A program made the position numbers and the translations under genes. Below the pieces are notes generated by a model. It was not told the origin of the DNA. It saw nothing but the letters and a program-made list of their open reading frames with translations, and searched no databases. A stretch of DNA of 64,000 nt from Aptenodytes patagonicus (taxonomy: Eukaryota; Chordata; Aves; Sphenisciformes; Spheniscidae): the NCBI RefSeq assembly GCF_965638725.1, contig NC_134982.1:46981182-47045181 (forward strand), given 5' to 3'. How positions within the stretch are numbered: the stretch's first letter is position 1; each line of letters opens with the position of its first letter. Positions 47,801 through 61,700 of this stretch are shown here, one piece after another.

Positions 47801-50800
47801 TGTACCCAGGACACAGTACTGCCTGTAGCTTTGTGCAGATTGTTATTCAAGTTAGCACTGAACTGAAGCATTACAGGTTAAGGTAATCTGCTCTCTCAAT
47901 GGTAGTCTTTTAGAGTACATTAGTTAGCTCATGATGAGTTAGCATGACCTTTACTGTACGGTTCTAATAGTTTAAGGCAATGTTGTAAACCAGCTTGAGT
48001 TGTTTTAGGATTTGTAAGTCTTAAGTTTTACTTGATTAAATATACTATAAATGTACATGCTATATATTTTAAAAAGCTATGAATTGTGTGTGTGCAATAT
48101 AAACATGATTTCTATAGATAGGGGATTAACTTTAAAATAGAGAAGGATGGGAAATTAACTTAGCAGATATTATGATATAATAATGAGACACAGAGGCAAT
48201 GCCAGCAAATTTATGATTAGTAAGTGAAAATTAAACCATGAGTGACCTACACAGTGGTCCTCAGTAAATTAAATTATCAGCATTGCTTTGCTTCATTGTG
48301 TATTTTGTTTATATCAAATAAAATCTTGCCTTTTGCCTTTTTATTAGATTTTTTCCCTAGATCCTGGGGCAGCTCAGTTTAATAAAATAAAAACCACTTG
48401 ATTACTCTGCCAGCTTCAAGTCAAAATGCTAGTCCTTACTTTTATACCAGGGTAGATTTGCATCATGTTAACAGTTGTTATGGTTAACTACAGAAGCAAA
48501 AAGTGCTATAAACTTTGAGGTCGTGCAGCTGCAAAAACCATTATACCAGTGTAAGGTGTTACTTGGAAGGTTGTGCACTCTTTAGCCCTGTATTTTATCC
48601 AGTGACTGTTTAACATAAAATACAAACAGCCTTGAATGGAGGAGGAGAGGGAACCAAGGACTCCCTCTTACAAAGCAAATACCCTGCTTGTAAGCAGGCA
48701 CACAGCTTGGGAGCTTTGCAGTAAGACTGCAGGGGGCCTTTGGGATTTAAGCAGCACCTGAGCAAGGGTCTTCAGGTTCACTGTTTTGAATTTGCATACG
48801 GGAACCCTGCCTGACTCCCTTTTTCAGTATGTTGGCTCTGCACAATACTGTGCAAAGATCCTCAAGCTGATGACACATGACCTCATGTCTCTATCTTTCT
48901 GTACAATCTGGAGTATATGGCAAGCTCAGCATCTCTAACCCTGTGCAGTGTATTGTGCTGTAAACACATAGCCTAAAATCTTTACTGAATTTTGCTGCAT
49001 TTCCTGAACAGCAAAAACTCAAGGACTAACCAAGATTCATTTTCTCAAAGATTTAACATCACCACAGGTAATATATATGCAAAAAGAGTCCTCTTCTTTC
49101 CCACTGAAGGTTTTTCACAAGTTGCTATTGATCATGGCTGCAAACCTGAACATAATCAACTGCATATTTGGCTGTGATCTAGAAATATTGTCTGTGTTGT
49201 AATTTCCTAGTGCCAAACTTTAAAATCAACCCATCATTGCCACACAGTGAGCTAAGTCCCTTGAAAATCCCGATTCCAGCAGGACCCAACAGCACAAACT
49301 GGCAGCAACAAACCACTACTCAGAGAAGATGAGTCTGTCTTCCCATCACCTCCTCACACACATCATCCCCACCATCAGCAAGTTCTCTCACAAGCTCTGA
49401 CAAGTGAAACAACATGTCTGTTAAGTAAAGTGCCTATGAAAAATATGAAATTCCCAAGGATCATTTTCACATGCATTCAGATCATAAAAAAGCTAAAAAA
49501 ACCCTCTTACATGCAGCTGCATCTACTGCATTCCATTCAGATATGACTGCATCAGTTTGCTTAAGGCAAGCAGAAGCCTTCCAGGGATTTCTCAAAGCAT
49601 CCCAGATTCCCTACAAAATATGCTTGTGTAGCCTACTTTGTTGACTGAATCCTTAAAATGGAGCTTGTGGGAGTAACAGAAAACTTCCCCCAAGCTAAAA
49701 TTATATCACTGGGACTGCTCACCTATTCAAAAACCTGGGGGCACTGGGTGTTATCTACCACCTACCAACGGGAAATATCTACTGTCCTTGAGAAGTGAGT
49801 TAACCAGGTCATCTATAAAAAAGGCAAATTGTCAAGTATCGTTGAAAGAATATCACAGACTAAAAAAAAGCCTGTGTGTCAAGCAGACTTACCAAATGAC
49901 ACCCACTTTCCAGTTTTCTTCCTTTTGGTAAAACTGTTGAAAGCACAAACTCTTGCAATATCACCATAATCATACATATCCCCCAGTCATGCTTTTCACC
50001 CATGCATACACCAAAATAGTCTCAGGAATGCTACCAGGAGTCCCATGACTAAAGAACTTTTTTCTTCTGATCCTCAGAAATAAACAGGCTTCTTTGGTGA
50101 CAGTTCTAGATATCTTTGCAACCATTATCATATGGTATTGGTGGCAAACATATATTTCACCTGCAGAGTAAATGAGATGACACACAGAATTCTTTCATTG
50201 TTAATATATGGGTTTCAGAGAGTCATTGTGGTCACTTTTTCCCTGCCAAAATTTTCAGTTTCTGTTTCCGAATTATCACCATCCTATATTTACATATGAG
50301 TGACAGTCTCTTCTCAACTGTGAACACCAGAGAGGCTGTGAATTGCAAATTAGTTTTGGGACAGAGATCCAGGTCTTTTGTCTGCCTCATCAAACTTAGC
50401 CACAGAAACTTAGTATCAAAGAAGCGCAAGGCTTGTAAACTAAGCAGAACATGAGCCAGCCAGTGATAATTCCAATTACACTTACTGTTCTCAAAGATAA
50501 AACAAAGATTCTTAAAGAATCTGATAAATCATACAACAATGAATTAAATTTTATTAGCAAGGGCTGAATGACTTGAGTTAGTCTTAATTCTATTCCCAAA
50601 GCATGTTTATTAAGAATATTGTCATTTTCTTTCTTTCTTTCAAATATTCAGACACTTCATATTGTCAGTGCAGATGGTGAATCAGGTTTAGAATTCAAAC
50701 AGTTCCTCTTAATTGATGTTCTTCTTATAATTTTAGTGTAATTCCAGAAAATGTCTCCAAACTTGCAACATATAAAAATTAAATGCTATGTTTTATATAT

Positions 50801-53800
50801 ATTATATGCATGTTATAACATTGTAAACAAATGTACTTGTTTTGTGTGTATTACTTCTTTGTAGATTATGAATACATCGTAAGAGTCTAACTCATGAGAA
50901 TAAAACCCATATTTCATTGATAAGTTGAGAAAAATTATCTTTCAACATCTACAGCTGTTAGTAGTAAGAATTAGAATCAGTTAGGTCATTTAAGGCATGT
51001 AATGCGTATATTACGGAATTATGTGTTGAGCAGTATGTCCTCTTCTGGAAGCTGCAATGTACGTTTTTTGGAAAAAGTATCATTTATTGCTTTTGTGAAT
51101 ACAGTGATTAGTACATAAGCTTAATACCTTTTCAAGAAATTGTTTTTCACATTATGTACTTCATCACTATACATCACTATGTAATGGATAATGTTTTGTT
51201 TTGTTTTGTCTTTGGCCTGTGTCATGCAGAAGATTCAGGTTAAATGTTAATTAACCTTCCTTGCATTCAAGTCTACAATTCACTAGAGACCTATTAAATT
51301 AGGACAAAACTTACTCTCGAGTCCTGTGAAAGCAATGCTGAATTTTGCTCTTTAATCTAGGTGCTTCAGGGTTTCCCCTCTCCCCGCTGGTGCTGACGTG
51401 ATAGACTGATTGCCCAGAACAGGCACAGGGTGCAATGGAGATCCAGCGCACACTCCGTCAGCCTCCCCAGACACTGTCCTCCAACTGCTAATGAAAGGAT
51501 TTTCACAAACAGTTGATCCAAAATGCCACTCTGAGTTCAAAAAGGCAACAGCTTTATTTTGGTAAAAAATATACATATATTTCCCTCATTAAGCCTGGCA
51601 CAGTGGTTTTTATATGTCACCCATCACCCTAATATCTCAACATCTCTAAAATGTTTTGAAATATAAATTCTACCTCCACTACATCTACTCTCTTCCCTTC
51701 CAAAACATGGAGTAAGTAGCTTGACTAGTTCACAGCTCAGTTCCTAAGTGTGGGAAATGTGGTGAACGTGCTGGAGAAAGCTGAGAAAAAGAATTACGCT
51801 TTTTTTTTTTTAATTAATTCTGAATGCAATCACCTTGATTTTGAAATTAAATTACCTTTTATGATATTCTCAGTCTAGGTCTGAGTTCTTGGTTCCAGAT
51901 TCAGTAACTGGAAGGCAGGTAAGAACGGGGGAGATGACTTCGTCACACTTTCATGCTAACTTACTTTACATTCAGTTTCAATTGGTGCCTTCTCAGACAG
52001 ATGTGTATGTCACCTAAATACTGAGATAGTGCTTATTGGCCTAAAAGAGTCAGGGTTTTACATAAATCCTTCTGGCAGGCTCTCCTGCTTATGTCCTCAC
52101 CATCCCTGCATAAGGTTTCTTGTGGATTTTGAATCAAATGATGTAGGGAGCTGAGCCTCATGTGACTGCAGATGTAAGCCCTCCATCACACTTATTTTTG
52201 GTGTTGTCTGGAAAAATTGCACAGGCTGCAGCAAAAGATTTCAGTGTATTCCTGTGGCTTCTTGTGGATGCGATGGACACAGCTGGTGACGTACAGGGGC
52301 GCAGCTGGCAGGAGGGTGAAGGCTGCCAGCAGAGCTGCAGGGCCTGCAGCCGCGTCTCAGACACCCTCTGCATCCAGGTGGCCTCAGAGGCTGACGGCTG
52401 GCTCTGAACACTGGACTTTGCCAGCTTTCTTCATCTGCTTGCTTAGGAAAGGGAGGATACATACTGCATGCTCGAGAGGTCTCCAGGTAATGAGTGAAAC
52501 TCATTTTGGCACTGAGCAACCCATATACTTCAGGACTGTAATTGTATTTCTTTCTGACATACATGGAGCTGGGGAAGTTACAGCATCACAGGCCATTCCC
52601 TGCAGCCATTCTCCTCCAGTTATGTGTCAGAAGCTTTTCAGCCTATCTGTCAGATTATAAAATATTCTCTAGACCCTCATTTGCTTATATTTAGTCCTAT
52701 CCTGCAGCATTTCTTGAGTTCCTGAACCTTTTATTTCAGTTTCCTAGTGGCAAGCCACTTCATATTATTAACAGTCATAGGCCTGCAGGAAAATATTAAA
52801 TTATGCATATGTTTACTTACATTCGTTGTTTACATTACATTTGGAGATCAGAGAGTGAATAGGAGTTTTTTGTGATGATTCACTCCATTCAGCTTCCCTT
52901 TTGTGTACTAGCTGGAAGGGTTCACAATGAGCTGATCTCTCCACTGAGCATAATGAAGCCCACACTCTCAGGGGCAACAAATAATTTTCTTGTGCCGATT
53001 GAGTAAGTTTTCCTGAAAGCAAGACTTTTCTGTCTCTTTATCCCATATTTGAATGACTGTATTAGGATTTTATCAGGCCAAACTGGTATCAAAGCATGAG
53101 GCCAAATTAAGACAACCATTGGTGTTCATGCTGAGGGGGTATTTTTCTGCACTGGATGATAAGAATCACTGCAGGTAAAATAATAGACTGGATAAAAGAA
53201 ATAATCCTTTTAGGAAAATACAGGTTAAATTAGATGACAACACTCTTGATGTGAGAGTAAAGCCATAGAAAAACATTCATATTTAGCAATTGTATCAATA
53301 ACTAATTCTTACAAGTGATGAGCTGGTAGCAATAGCCACTGAATCCACATAAAATTTGATCCTAAGATCAGGTGTCCATTTTTATCTTTATATTTGCTTC
53401 CAAAAGGTAACTTCATGTAAGAGATATCTTTGCAAACCCAAAAGTGGAAATGGTATATGTGTCTAGCTAAGACAAAACACAGCATCTGAGGTTCATTTTT
53501 ATCTTCTTTGGTGTCTTTTAATAATTCTTTGTACTATTTTAAAATGTGCAACCAAGGAAAGATTACCAGGCAAGGTATAATTTTTTTCCCACCTCTCCTC
53601 GTGCTTCAGGGATGTCTCCACAGCCAATTTGCTTTACAGGCTTCCACATATGGTATACTTAACACATTGATTTTTAAGATTTCAGAAACCACTTGCAGAT
53701 GAGTATCCCTTTATATTAATCAAAATACTGACAAAGTAGGACAGTGGCTCCAGCTGTTAGCTGCAGAAGCAACTAAAGAAGAAAGAACTTCCTTGGAAGA

Positions 53801-54926
53801 GGATAAAGCTTAGCCGCAGCAGGGCCACCACATCACTCTGAACTGTGTGGGAAAAAGCTCCAGTTTTAGTGTCAAGCAGCAGACCAGGTGGTACTTCTGT
53901 TAACTCTTTTTACTAAACAATGTGGGGTGTTGGGAAAAAAAACAGCAAGCCAAGAACTTGCTGGTAAGAGCACCTATGAAAGCCATCAAAATAAGTAAAA
54001 AAAGACTGAGGTATGCCAGCTTCCCAGGCTTTTAAATTCAGTTTCATGCATACCTGCTTTTATACCACCTCCTCCACTGTGCTTCCCTACTCACCCTCAC
54101 TTTTGTTTCCTTTCACAACATTTATAAACATTTATAACATTTATTACTTACGTACCACCTCTACTAGAGTGGAGGTGTGTGGGAGATCTTTGCTGCCATC
54201 ACACCGTTCATGCTGCCTCTCTGTTAAACCCTTTTACCCTATCCTGTGTGTCCCTTGTTTCTTTCGATGATAACTTTCTAGAATAAAGGATGCCTCTTCC
54301 TCTGTGTTGGTACTAGCTCAACTGGTTTTTAGGCACTATTGTCACAAACATAATAATTAACAGTGCAAGGCAAGCCGTATGTTCAAAGGAGTTTGAAAGG
54401 AGCCACCATCCAGTTTCAAACTATGTCCAAAATTGTGCACACCCTCATTCAAATACATCTCTTCACGTCTTTTATTTCTCTGTGGGCAGCATCTTGTGAT
54501 CAATTGAAAGGTGATTTGTAATTATAGTTTGTGAATTGTAAGCAGTCTAGACTCAACTTGTTAGACTGAGCTTTGCCCTCCTCTCCATGTTTCAAGTACT
54601 CCTTCTATAGAGCACTTGCTCTAAATAATTGCCACTGCTGTCATGTTTGGCACCAAAATAAAGTTGATGTGGTACTAGTGACAAAAATTTTTAAGAAGTA
54701 TTTAGCAGTTACTATCAGTATTTTTTACTTTTAGAACTTAAGCCTGATTGTTAAAGGCGTAAAATATTAATACTACTGAAATATTGCCCAAATAAACTGT
54801 TATAAAAATACCCCTTTATGTAATCTTTATTTTTTTTTTGCGAAAGTTACAGTAATATTTTTACACTAAGCTGGAAAATACGAGACTTCAGCATGACGTA
54901 GATGGTACAGAATAAGGGGTGGATAT
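41815..54926. other. Non-coding region between the two solo LTRs
   Basis: This is 13 kb without a recognisable exon on either strand. It is AT-rich, with a 22-bp tandem duplication at about 47479-47522 and no clear transposon. ORFs here are short and carry no family motif. Confidence 0.55.
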
Positions 54927-55281
54927 TGTCCTGGTTTTGGCAGGGATAATTTCCTTCCTAGTAGCTGGTACAGTGCTGTGTTTTGGATTTAGGATGAGAA
55001 CAAAGTTGATAACACACCGATGTTTTAGTTGTTGCTAGGTAGTGCTTACACCAGCCAAGGACTTTTCAGCTCCCCATGCTCTACCGACTGAGAAGGCTGG
55101 AGGTGCACCAGAAGCTGGGAGGGGGCACAGCCAAACTGGCCAAAGGGACATTCCATACCATGTGACATCATGCTCAGTACATAAACTGGGGAAAGCTGGC
55201 CAGGGGGGCCGCTGCTTGGGGACTGGCTGGGCATCGGTCGGCGGGTGGTGACCGATTGTACTGTGCATCACTTGCTTTGTC

Positions 55282-55335
<54 letters not shown>

Positions 55336-55515
55336 ATTATTATTATTATTGCTTTTATTATTTTATTTCAACTATTAAACTGTTTTTATCTCAACCCATG
55401 AGTTTTTCTCACTTTTACTCTTCCAATTCTCTCCCCCATCCCACCGGGGGGTGGGGGGAGGCGTGAGCAAGTGGCTGTGTGGTGCTCAGTTGCTGACTGA
55501 GGTTAAACCACGACA
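54927..55515 (+). mobile_element. Solo LTR of the same endogenous retrovirus family (plus orientation)
   Basis: The 589-bp element starts TGTCCTGGTTTTGGC and ends TTAAACCACGACA. TATA-like TACATAAA is at 55178-55185 and poly(A) signal ATTAAA at 55374-55379. The CRE of the other copy is changed to TGACATCA. It is longer than the 41264 copy mainly because of an expanded (ATT)n at 55282-55350. Flanks (GATAT and TAAGC) show no target duplication. There is no internal viral sequence. Confidence 0.88.
55282..55350. repeat. (ATT)n microsatellite inside LTR
   Basis: About 23 ATT units are interrupted once by ACA. It is an expansion of the shorter ATT run present in the related LTR at about 41410-41440. 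Confidence 0.95.
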
Positions 55516-58050
55516 TAAGCTTTTCTTTTTTAATGGCAAATAAACTTCACTACTGGAATTACAAGCAGGTAGCTACTTTGCTCATGTTTAAGGCCAAATA
55601 AAGCAAGCCTTCAATATTCATGTACATCAGGCTATCAACTGTTCACTTGACAAAAGCAATCTAGAGTGTTTTATTGTAAATGGGAAGGATGATGATGATA
55701 TGCCACACTGTATGCATTTGGACAGCAACAGGAAATGCTATTTGTCAGAGAATAGCTCTTCTTTCAAGAAATAAATAGGTTTGAGGTAAATGTGGAGCAA
55801 GAGAGAGGTTGATTTATGCTCATGATGAGGTTCTGGTTTAGTTTTTTTAAGCTAGAACAATGCATTCTCTCAGTCATTTGAAAAGGCTGCCATGTACGCA
55901 AGTAAAAGCAAGAACAGTTAGCAGTGTTGACAATCCACTAATCTTTAACAAAGTGCAGTTGATTTCAAGAGCTCTGTACATCACTATTGCATCAGTAGGA
56001 AACTTGACCTATATTGTGCACTGAAAACAAAAAAGCCCACTAAGGCTGCTGTCGTGCAGCTTTTGCTTAAGCTACAGCATTCCCGATTAGAAAAAACGCG
56101 TTTTTCCAGTATTTGCGAAGTAATGTGTATCTTCATGATCATTCACTCTTATTTGTGTATGTCAGATCTTCTCAGACAGAACTCGTACAAATACCGGTTT
56201 TATCTGGATTCAGAACACAACTTAAGCCTATCCAAAGTGGTACACTGATTTTGGACGCAACCTTTCCTTGATTACTGCAGATAGCCCTGGCCAGAAAGTC
56301 CTTCCTAAGTATGGGTAGTGCGGCTGTAATCCTCAAAGAGAGGACCCTGTACTGGATCTGGCTGCTTCAGAGATATTTTCTGTTATCTTCCTACCAGTGC
56401 TAGTATATTCCAATTATTTTGGAAAGACTGAGATTTCTAGCAGTTTATGACACTTTAAAAACCATCAACCAGTCAGACCTGCTCTGAGTGAGTTTGCATT
56501 TCACAACAGCAAGTAGGCATCCAAATGTCGTATAGGCTCCCGAGTCCAATGTTTGTGAGCCTCTAAAACCTTAAAATTTCTGTTCAATTGTGATTGGAGC
56601 TCCCAGCTACCTAAATTTCTGCACGGCAGTCTTTAAGACATCTTTGAGTAGGTTTACACTGCAGCTGATGCAGAGGTCATTAACCATGAAACACACAGGC
56701 TAGGCCTGGAACCAGCACTTTACAGCTGACTGCGAGGTGAAGACTAAGCTACTTCACCCTGGCACTGAAGCAATATAGGGCAGATACATCGCTTTCAGGG
56801 TCCAAAATTCATTGCTGCATTGCTTTGTGTAGATATGCCTCCATTTTCTGCGAGCAGGCATTCACAAAACTAAACCAAATCCTTCTCCTCAGAAGGATTC
56901 TCAAACTACATTCCCAAATTCCCTGCCTAGCATACCCTGTCCAGTGGGGACAGGAGGTCTGCACAATAGAAGATCTCTGTGTTTCTTTCCCTATAATCCA
57001 AGGACAACGGCATCTGCCTGGGGAGATGGTGCTGTGTTTGCAAACTTCCCTGGTTAGCAAGGATCTGAATCCAAATTGCCCACCTCCCTTGAAAATGCCC
57101 TAGAAAGTGCAATTGGGAGTTCTGGGAGAGACTCTCCCAATTTCCCTTCTCAGTGTTTTTCCACTTTGCATAAATAATTAAATGTTCATGAGGCTAAGGA
57201 GAAGGAGAAAGTGACTTTGCCCAAGCTGTGGTTAAGGCACTCACATTGGAAAGCCAGGTTTGAATCCTTATTCTAATGAATATTTAATTATCCTTCCGAT
57301 ACCAGACAAGCTGCGGAGGCATTTCCATTCCCTGCTCCCCCACTCCTTATGCTAGCCTCGTCAAGGAGCCCGGGCACCTGTGGACCTAGAATTTAATAAG
57401 CAGCAAGACTCACAAAACTAAACACTGCAAAGCTAAACCAGGTATTTCAAAGACCTTTCATGGTCCCGATTTTAACAGCCAGTGGCCTGCCTACCGTTCC
57501 CAGACAGCTGCAGAGTTGATTCAGTGCTAGCAACCATCGGATATTTTTAGTGGCTATTCCTTTTGCTGACAGAAGTCACAGAACAATTTGCCAGTGAGAA
57601 ACATCCTTGGCTTGCCCGGGAGCCAGCTGACAGCTCCAGCACCCAGCCGGCTCTGAGACGCAGAAGCAGGGGGGCTGCGCCGGCAGCTCATCAGTGATGA
57701 ACCGCTCCAAGAGCGTAACCATTCGCTGCCGATCTAAACGACAGGATGAGGGATCTAATTAAATCTGTGATGCAAGAATAAATGCTTTTATTTATATCCT
57801 AAGCTGCGGTCAGTGGGATTTCGGCCGCCTTGCACACCAATGACAGGGCCCCACCCTTGCGAGCAAAAACGTGTGTTTCTCCATCCTGTGATCTTAACGC
57901 GCCTGCAAAGGCGGGTGCAAGCAGCCCAGCAATTCTGATGCTGGAAAGAAGCAACCAGGTACCTCAGAAGGCCAGTTCCTGCCCTCTTCCCTCATCCCCC
58001 ACTGCCTGGGCGTGGGAAATTCATCCTTTGGTTTGTACGGCGAGGCCAGG
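55516..58050. other. Non-coding region before the second CpG island
   Basis: No exon is recognised. One tRNA-SINE-like relic lies at 57220-57275. GC content rises toward 58 kb. Confidence 0.55.
57220..57275 (+). repeat. Probable tRNA-derived SINE relic
   Basis: TGTGGTTAAGGCACTCA (A-box-like, from 57227) is followed 20 bases on by GGTTTGAATCC (B-box, 57257-57267). The layout matches the Pol III promoter head of MIR-like/tRNA SINEs. The 3' body is not recognised. Confidence 0.5.
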
Positions 58051-58700
58051 TCCGCCGGCAGTAGGCGTCTTATCCTTCGCTAGCCGTACCGTGCGTCGTA
58101 CGAGGCTGCCCTCGGGGCTGCAGCGACGAGAGCCGCCAGCCCATCCCCTGAACGAGAGAGCGGGACGGTCGGACGGCGGCTCCCGCCGCGGCGAGGAGGA
58201 GCCGCCGCCGCCGCCGCCGCCGCCGCCTCACGGGTGTGGGGGGAGCCTGCGGGACCCGGCGGCGGGGCGGGGCGAGTAGGGGCCGTGCCGGATGGGTGAG
58301 GTCATCAAAAGGCGCCGCGGCCGGGCTGGAGGGCGGCGGGGGCTCGGCGCGGGCCCGGCAGGTAAAGCCGCGGCAGTTGGGCGCTCGCGGCCGCTCAGGA
58401 AGCCCGGCGGGGCTGGAAGGGGAGGGGGTCGGTAGCGACCGTTTGCCCCGCTCGCCCCCTCTCCCCTCGCACGCCTCCGCACGCGCCGCACGGCCCCAGG
58501 AGCCGGCACGTTGGCGGTGAAGCGGCCGCCGTTGTAAGCGTTCCTTCTCCCTCACCCCCCAGCCCTGCGCCTCCGGCCTGGCGCGGCGCACGCGGCCCCC
58601 GCTCCGGGCGAAGGAGGCGTGAGGGGGAGCCGGGCGCCGGGTGAGGGGCTGGGCCGCGCTCTGCTGGGCGCCCTGGCTGCTCTTGTACCGCAGCCTTTCC
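58050..58700 (+). promoter_or_regulatory. Second CpG island; candidate promoter and first exon of a plus-strand gene
   Basis: A dense CpG-rich block contains a run of about nine GCC units (58200-58228), several GGGCGG boxes and strong splice donors on the plus strand: CAG|GTAAAG after 58361 and CGG|GTGAGG after 58640. A short reading frame from an ATG at 58292 reaches the first donor but is arginine/glycine-rich and in weak context, so the exon may be 5' UTR. In human the next gene beyond FBP1 in this direction is AOPEP (C9orf3), transcribed away from FBP1, which fits position and strand; no AOPEP coding exon is present to confirm it. Confidence 0.5.
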
Positions 58701-61700
58701 CGCCTCCGGCGTCGGGCCGATCCGCCAAGCCTCGTGCGAGGCGCTTCTGGAAGTTACAAAGTTAGCGTCCCTGCCCTTTCCTAGAGACTAAGCTGCTGCA
58801 GCTGGAGAGTGGTAGGCAGTAGAGTGGTCAGAATGGAAAATAGTAGGGGGTGTGCTGCCAGCAATACCTGTCGTCTTTTTTCACGCTACTTATGCAGCTT
58901 GAATCGGTGCCCTTCTTGTAGGACTTTAGCGTTAAGTATAATTTCCTGAAAGAACTTTAAATGTAATTCTGTTCATGCTTCTCAAAGCTGATTAACAAGC
59001 TTTTCTGCTCGCTGGCCTCCTTAACACTTGGAAACGTACAGGTGAAACTCCTATCTTGATAAGTGGCATTTTGTAATTCATCTGAGAATTTCAGCTTAGT
59101 TGTGTCTTAGGCCCTTGACTAGAGATAATGCTTAGTTTCTTAAAGGTCAAGTTGAGTGACTGAGGTGGCTTGCCAATGTCAACATTGGAAAGAGAAGACT
59201 GTTTTTCTGATTCCAGCCTTAAGGAAATAGTTCTTTCACGTTGTAGGTGGTATTTATAAATGACAGCTGCATTGAGTTAAAAACAGTCATTCTGTTTCAG
59301 CACGGATTTGATTTGGACACTTCCTATGTATGAATATCTTCTCACTTGCATGCTCCATCTCCTGAAAATCAGACACGCACCCCCCTTCCTTGTGTATTTT
59401 GAGTGGAAATAAAATCCAAGGTAATTTTGCACCTCTTTAATGCTGTTAAGCATCTCCACAGAATCACCGAGGTTGAAGGGGACCGCTAAAGATCATCTAG
59501 TCCAATGCCCCAGCTCAAGCAGGGTTAGATGTAGCAGGTTGCCTGGGACCATATCCTGCTAGAAATCATTTTGTAAAATAAAAAATTGAAAATTCCATCT
59601 TTACACAAACGGGTTTTCTATAAACATTGTAATTGTTGATTTGTTGGCAGGGACTTGTAAAACGTTTAGCTGCATATATTTGCGATCTGTTTAATGATTT
59701 TAGGTACTGGTCACTACTGTAATATAAAGAACCACCAATGGACTAAAGAGAGTTTATGGGGAATATCTGGATGCTTTTCCTAGCTCATTTACCGATAGCA
59801 AGTTACGCTTCTGTCTTGATCTTTGGTTAATTATGTGGTTTTCTTCAGGAATGGGTATTTTGGGGGTGGAAGGGGACTTTGATTTTTTGGTGTTTCCCTT
59901 CTTATTTCAGCTGAAAGAAAGAAGGAGTTTTCTATGTTGATTTGTAATCTCAACTCGTGGGAAGCAACTTCCACGGCTGCTAACTTGTAGTTGGTAGAGA
60001 AGGTCTTCCATTATGCTCGTTATTTCTATAGTTTCCAGACTTAAAAGGACGCTTCTGAAAAGGCACCATTTACTTTGTCAAAGGATATTACTAATTGAAT
60101 TAACTTTCACATCAAAGCCTCATTACGTTGTGTGCTGGTTTTCTTATGATGCAAGAAAAGCGTCTACAAGCTCTTTTGTATGGACTGGTTTACAGTAGTT
60201 TAACAGTGGCAAATGTTTCTGTTAGTTTGTTTAAGCCTTACTTTCATCTATAGAAGAACTCATTCCTGCCTTAAAAAGGCTTAAGATGGCTTAGCTATTT
60301 GTGTTAAGTGTGTGGAATAAAAATAAGTTTGTAATTACCAAAAATTATGTATACACATTACTTGATATTTAGAGAGTAAAATTACTGTTGATGCTGATGT
60401 TCAAAACTGAGTTCTTGGTAAGATCTTAGTGTCTTACATTGTGTGAAAAATTTATAAAACTGGATTTGGAAGAAGCTTCTTTGAAAGCAGTTTAAAGGGA
60501 ATTAGTTATAAACCTCGTATAATTATTAAAGAGTGTTTATCCAAAAGACTTTTTTTTTTCATATTTTAATTTCTTTAAATGCTAAGTGGAGAGCATTGTA
60601 GGTTATAATACTAACACCTGCATGTTGAAAGCAATTGAGTTAGCTTTTATATACAGACGAAGCAAATCATGCTTAAGTGAAGGTGAAGAGAAACCAAAGA
60701 TGGCTTTATTTTGCACTGTGTTTTACATGGGGATAAAAAGCTGGTGGTGTTTAAATAGGTAGCATCTGGATATTGGCCAGTGGCATGTAGGGAAAGTCTG
60801 TGGTGCTGAAATACTTCTACACTTTTTGAAGAATATAGTGAGTACATAATACAAACAAGTTGGTGTCTGTGCTTCAGAGATTCTTGTTTGCAGCCCAGAA
60901 TATTAGCTTAAATTACCAGTTCAGCTGCATGTGCCAGGCTATGGGCTGGAGTGACTGTGCCTGGAGATACCTGTCTCTGTTGACTGTTGTTCAAAGGGGA
61001 TGATTCTGGCAGAACCGGCAGCTGGGGGAAACAGACCTAGCATAAATTCGTAGGGTTTGTCTGACCATCCTTAGTTTTCTAAGAAACTCAATTTGTGTAA
61101 ATTTCTATGTAATTGCTTTAATTGGGTGTTATTTCAGGGAATGAGTTTGTGTACTGTCTGAAAAACAGAAAAGCTTGAGATAGAAATGTCCTCCATCTTG
61201 GGGATTAATGCCTGCTACTTGTGTCAGCATTTGTGTGTGAATAAGTTTGTGCAACTCTGATTTTGCACAATAAAAAAATACTGGTATGGTTTTTCAAGGC
61301 ATTAACCAGTTAATGTATTCAAATTTTTGGAACAGCTTTAAGTTGGGAATTTTCCAGGGTTTGGCAGATGTCAAATACAGAGATGTAACTGCCTGGTTTG
61401 GTTGGAGATCAGTTCTTTTGATCTTCTTTCATACAGCCCTCTCTTTCATTCATTTTTGTTTTCTGAGATTTTGGAAATCTGTGAAAAGAAACAGCTACAG
61501 TTGTGCTCCGAAATAAGAGGTATTTTGTGTATGTTTACAAAAGATGATGTTTGGCATAGTCCTACATTTTGCCATGAAGACGTATCTTAGACAACTGCAT
61601 TTTGCACCTACTTTTCACTGTCGTGTATTAACAATGTAAGACAGTCCGTCACTGGCTGATCTAGCAGGAGTGCAATGAAATAAAGCGTGTGCTCGGAAAG

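Noticed and set aside
41264-55515. A 14-kb provirus bounded by the two LTRs
   Set aside because: The LTRs are inverted, not direct, and no gag, pol or env sequence lies between them.
58070-58591. Arg/Pro-rich ORFs on both strands of the second CpG island
   Set aside because: GC-rich sequence lacks stop codons by composition; no recognisable domain.
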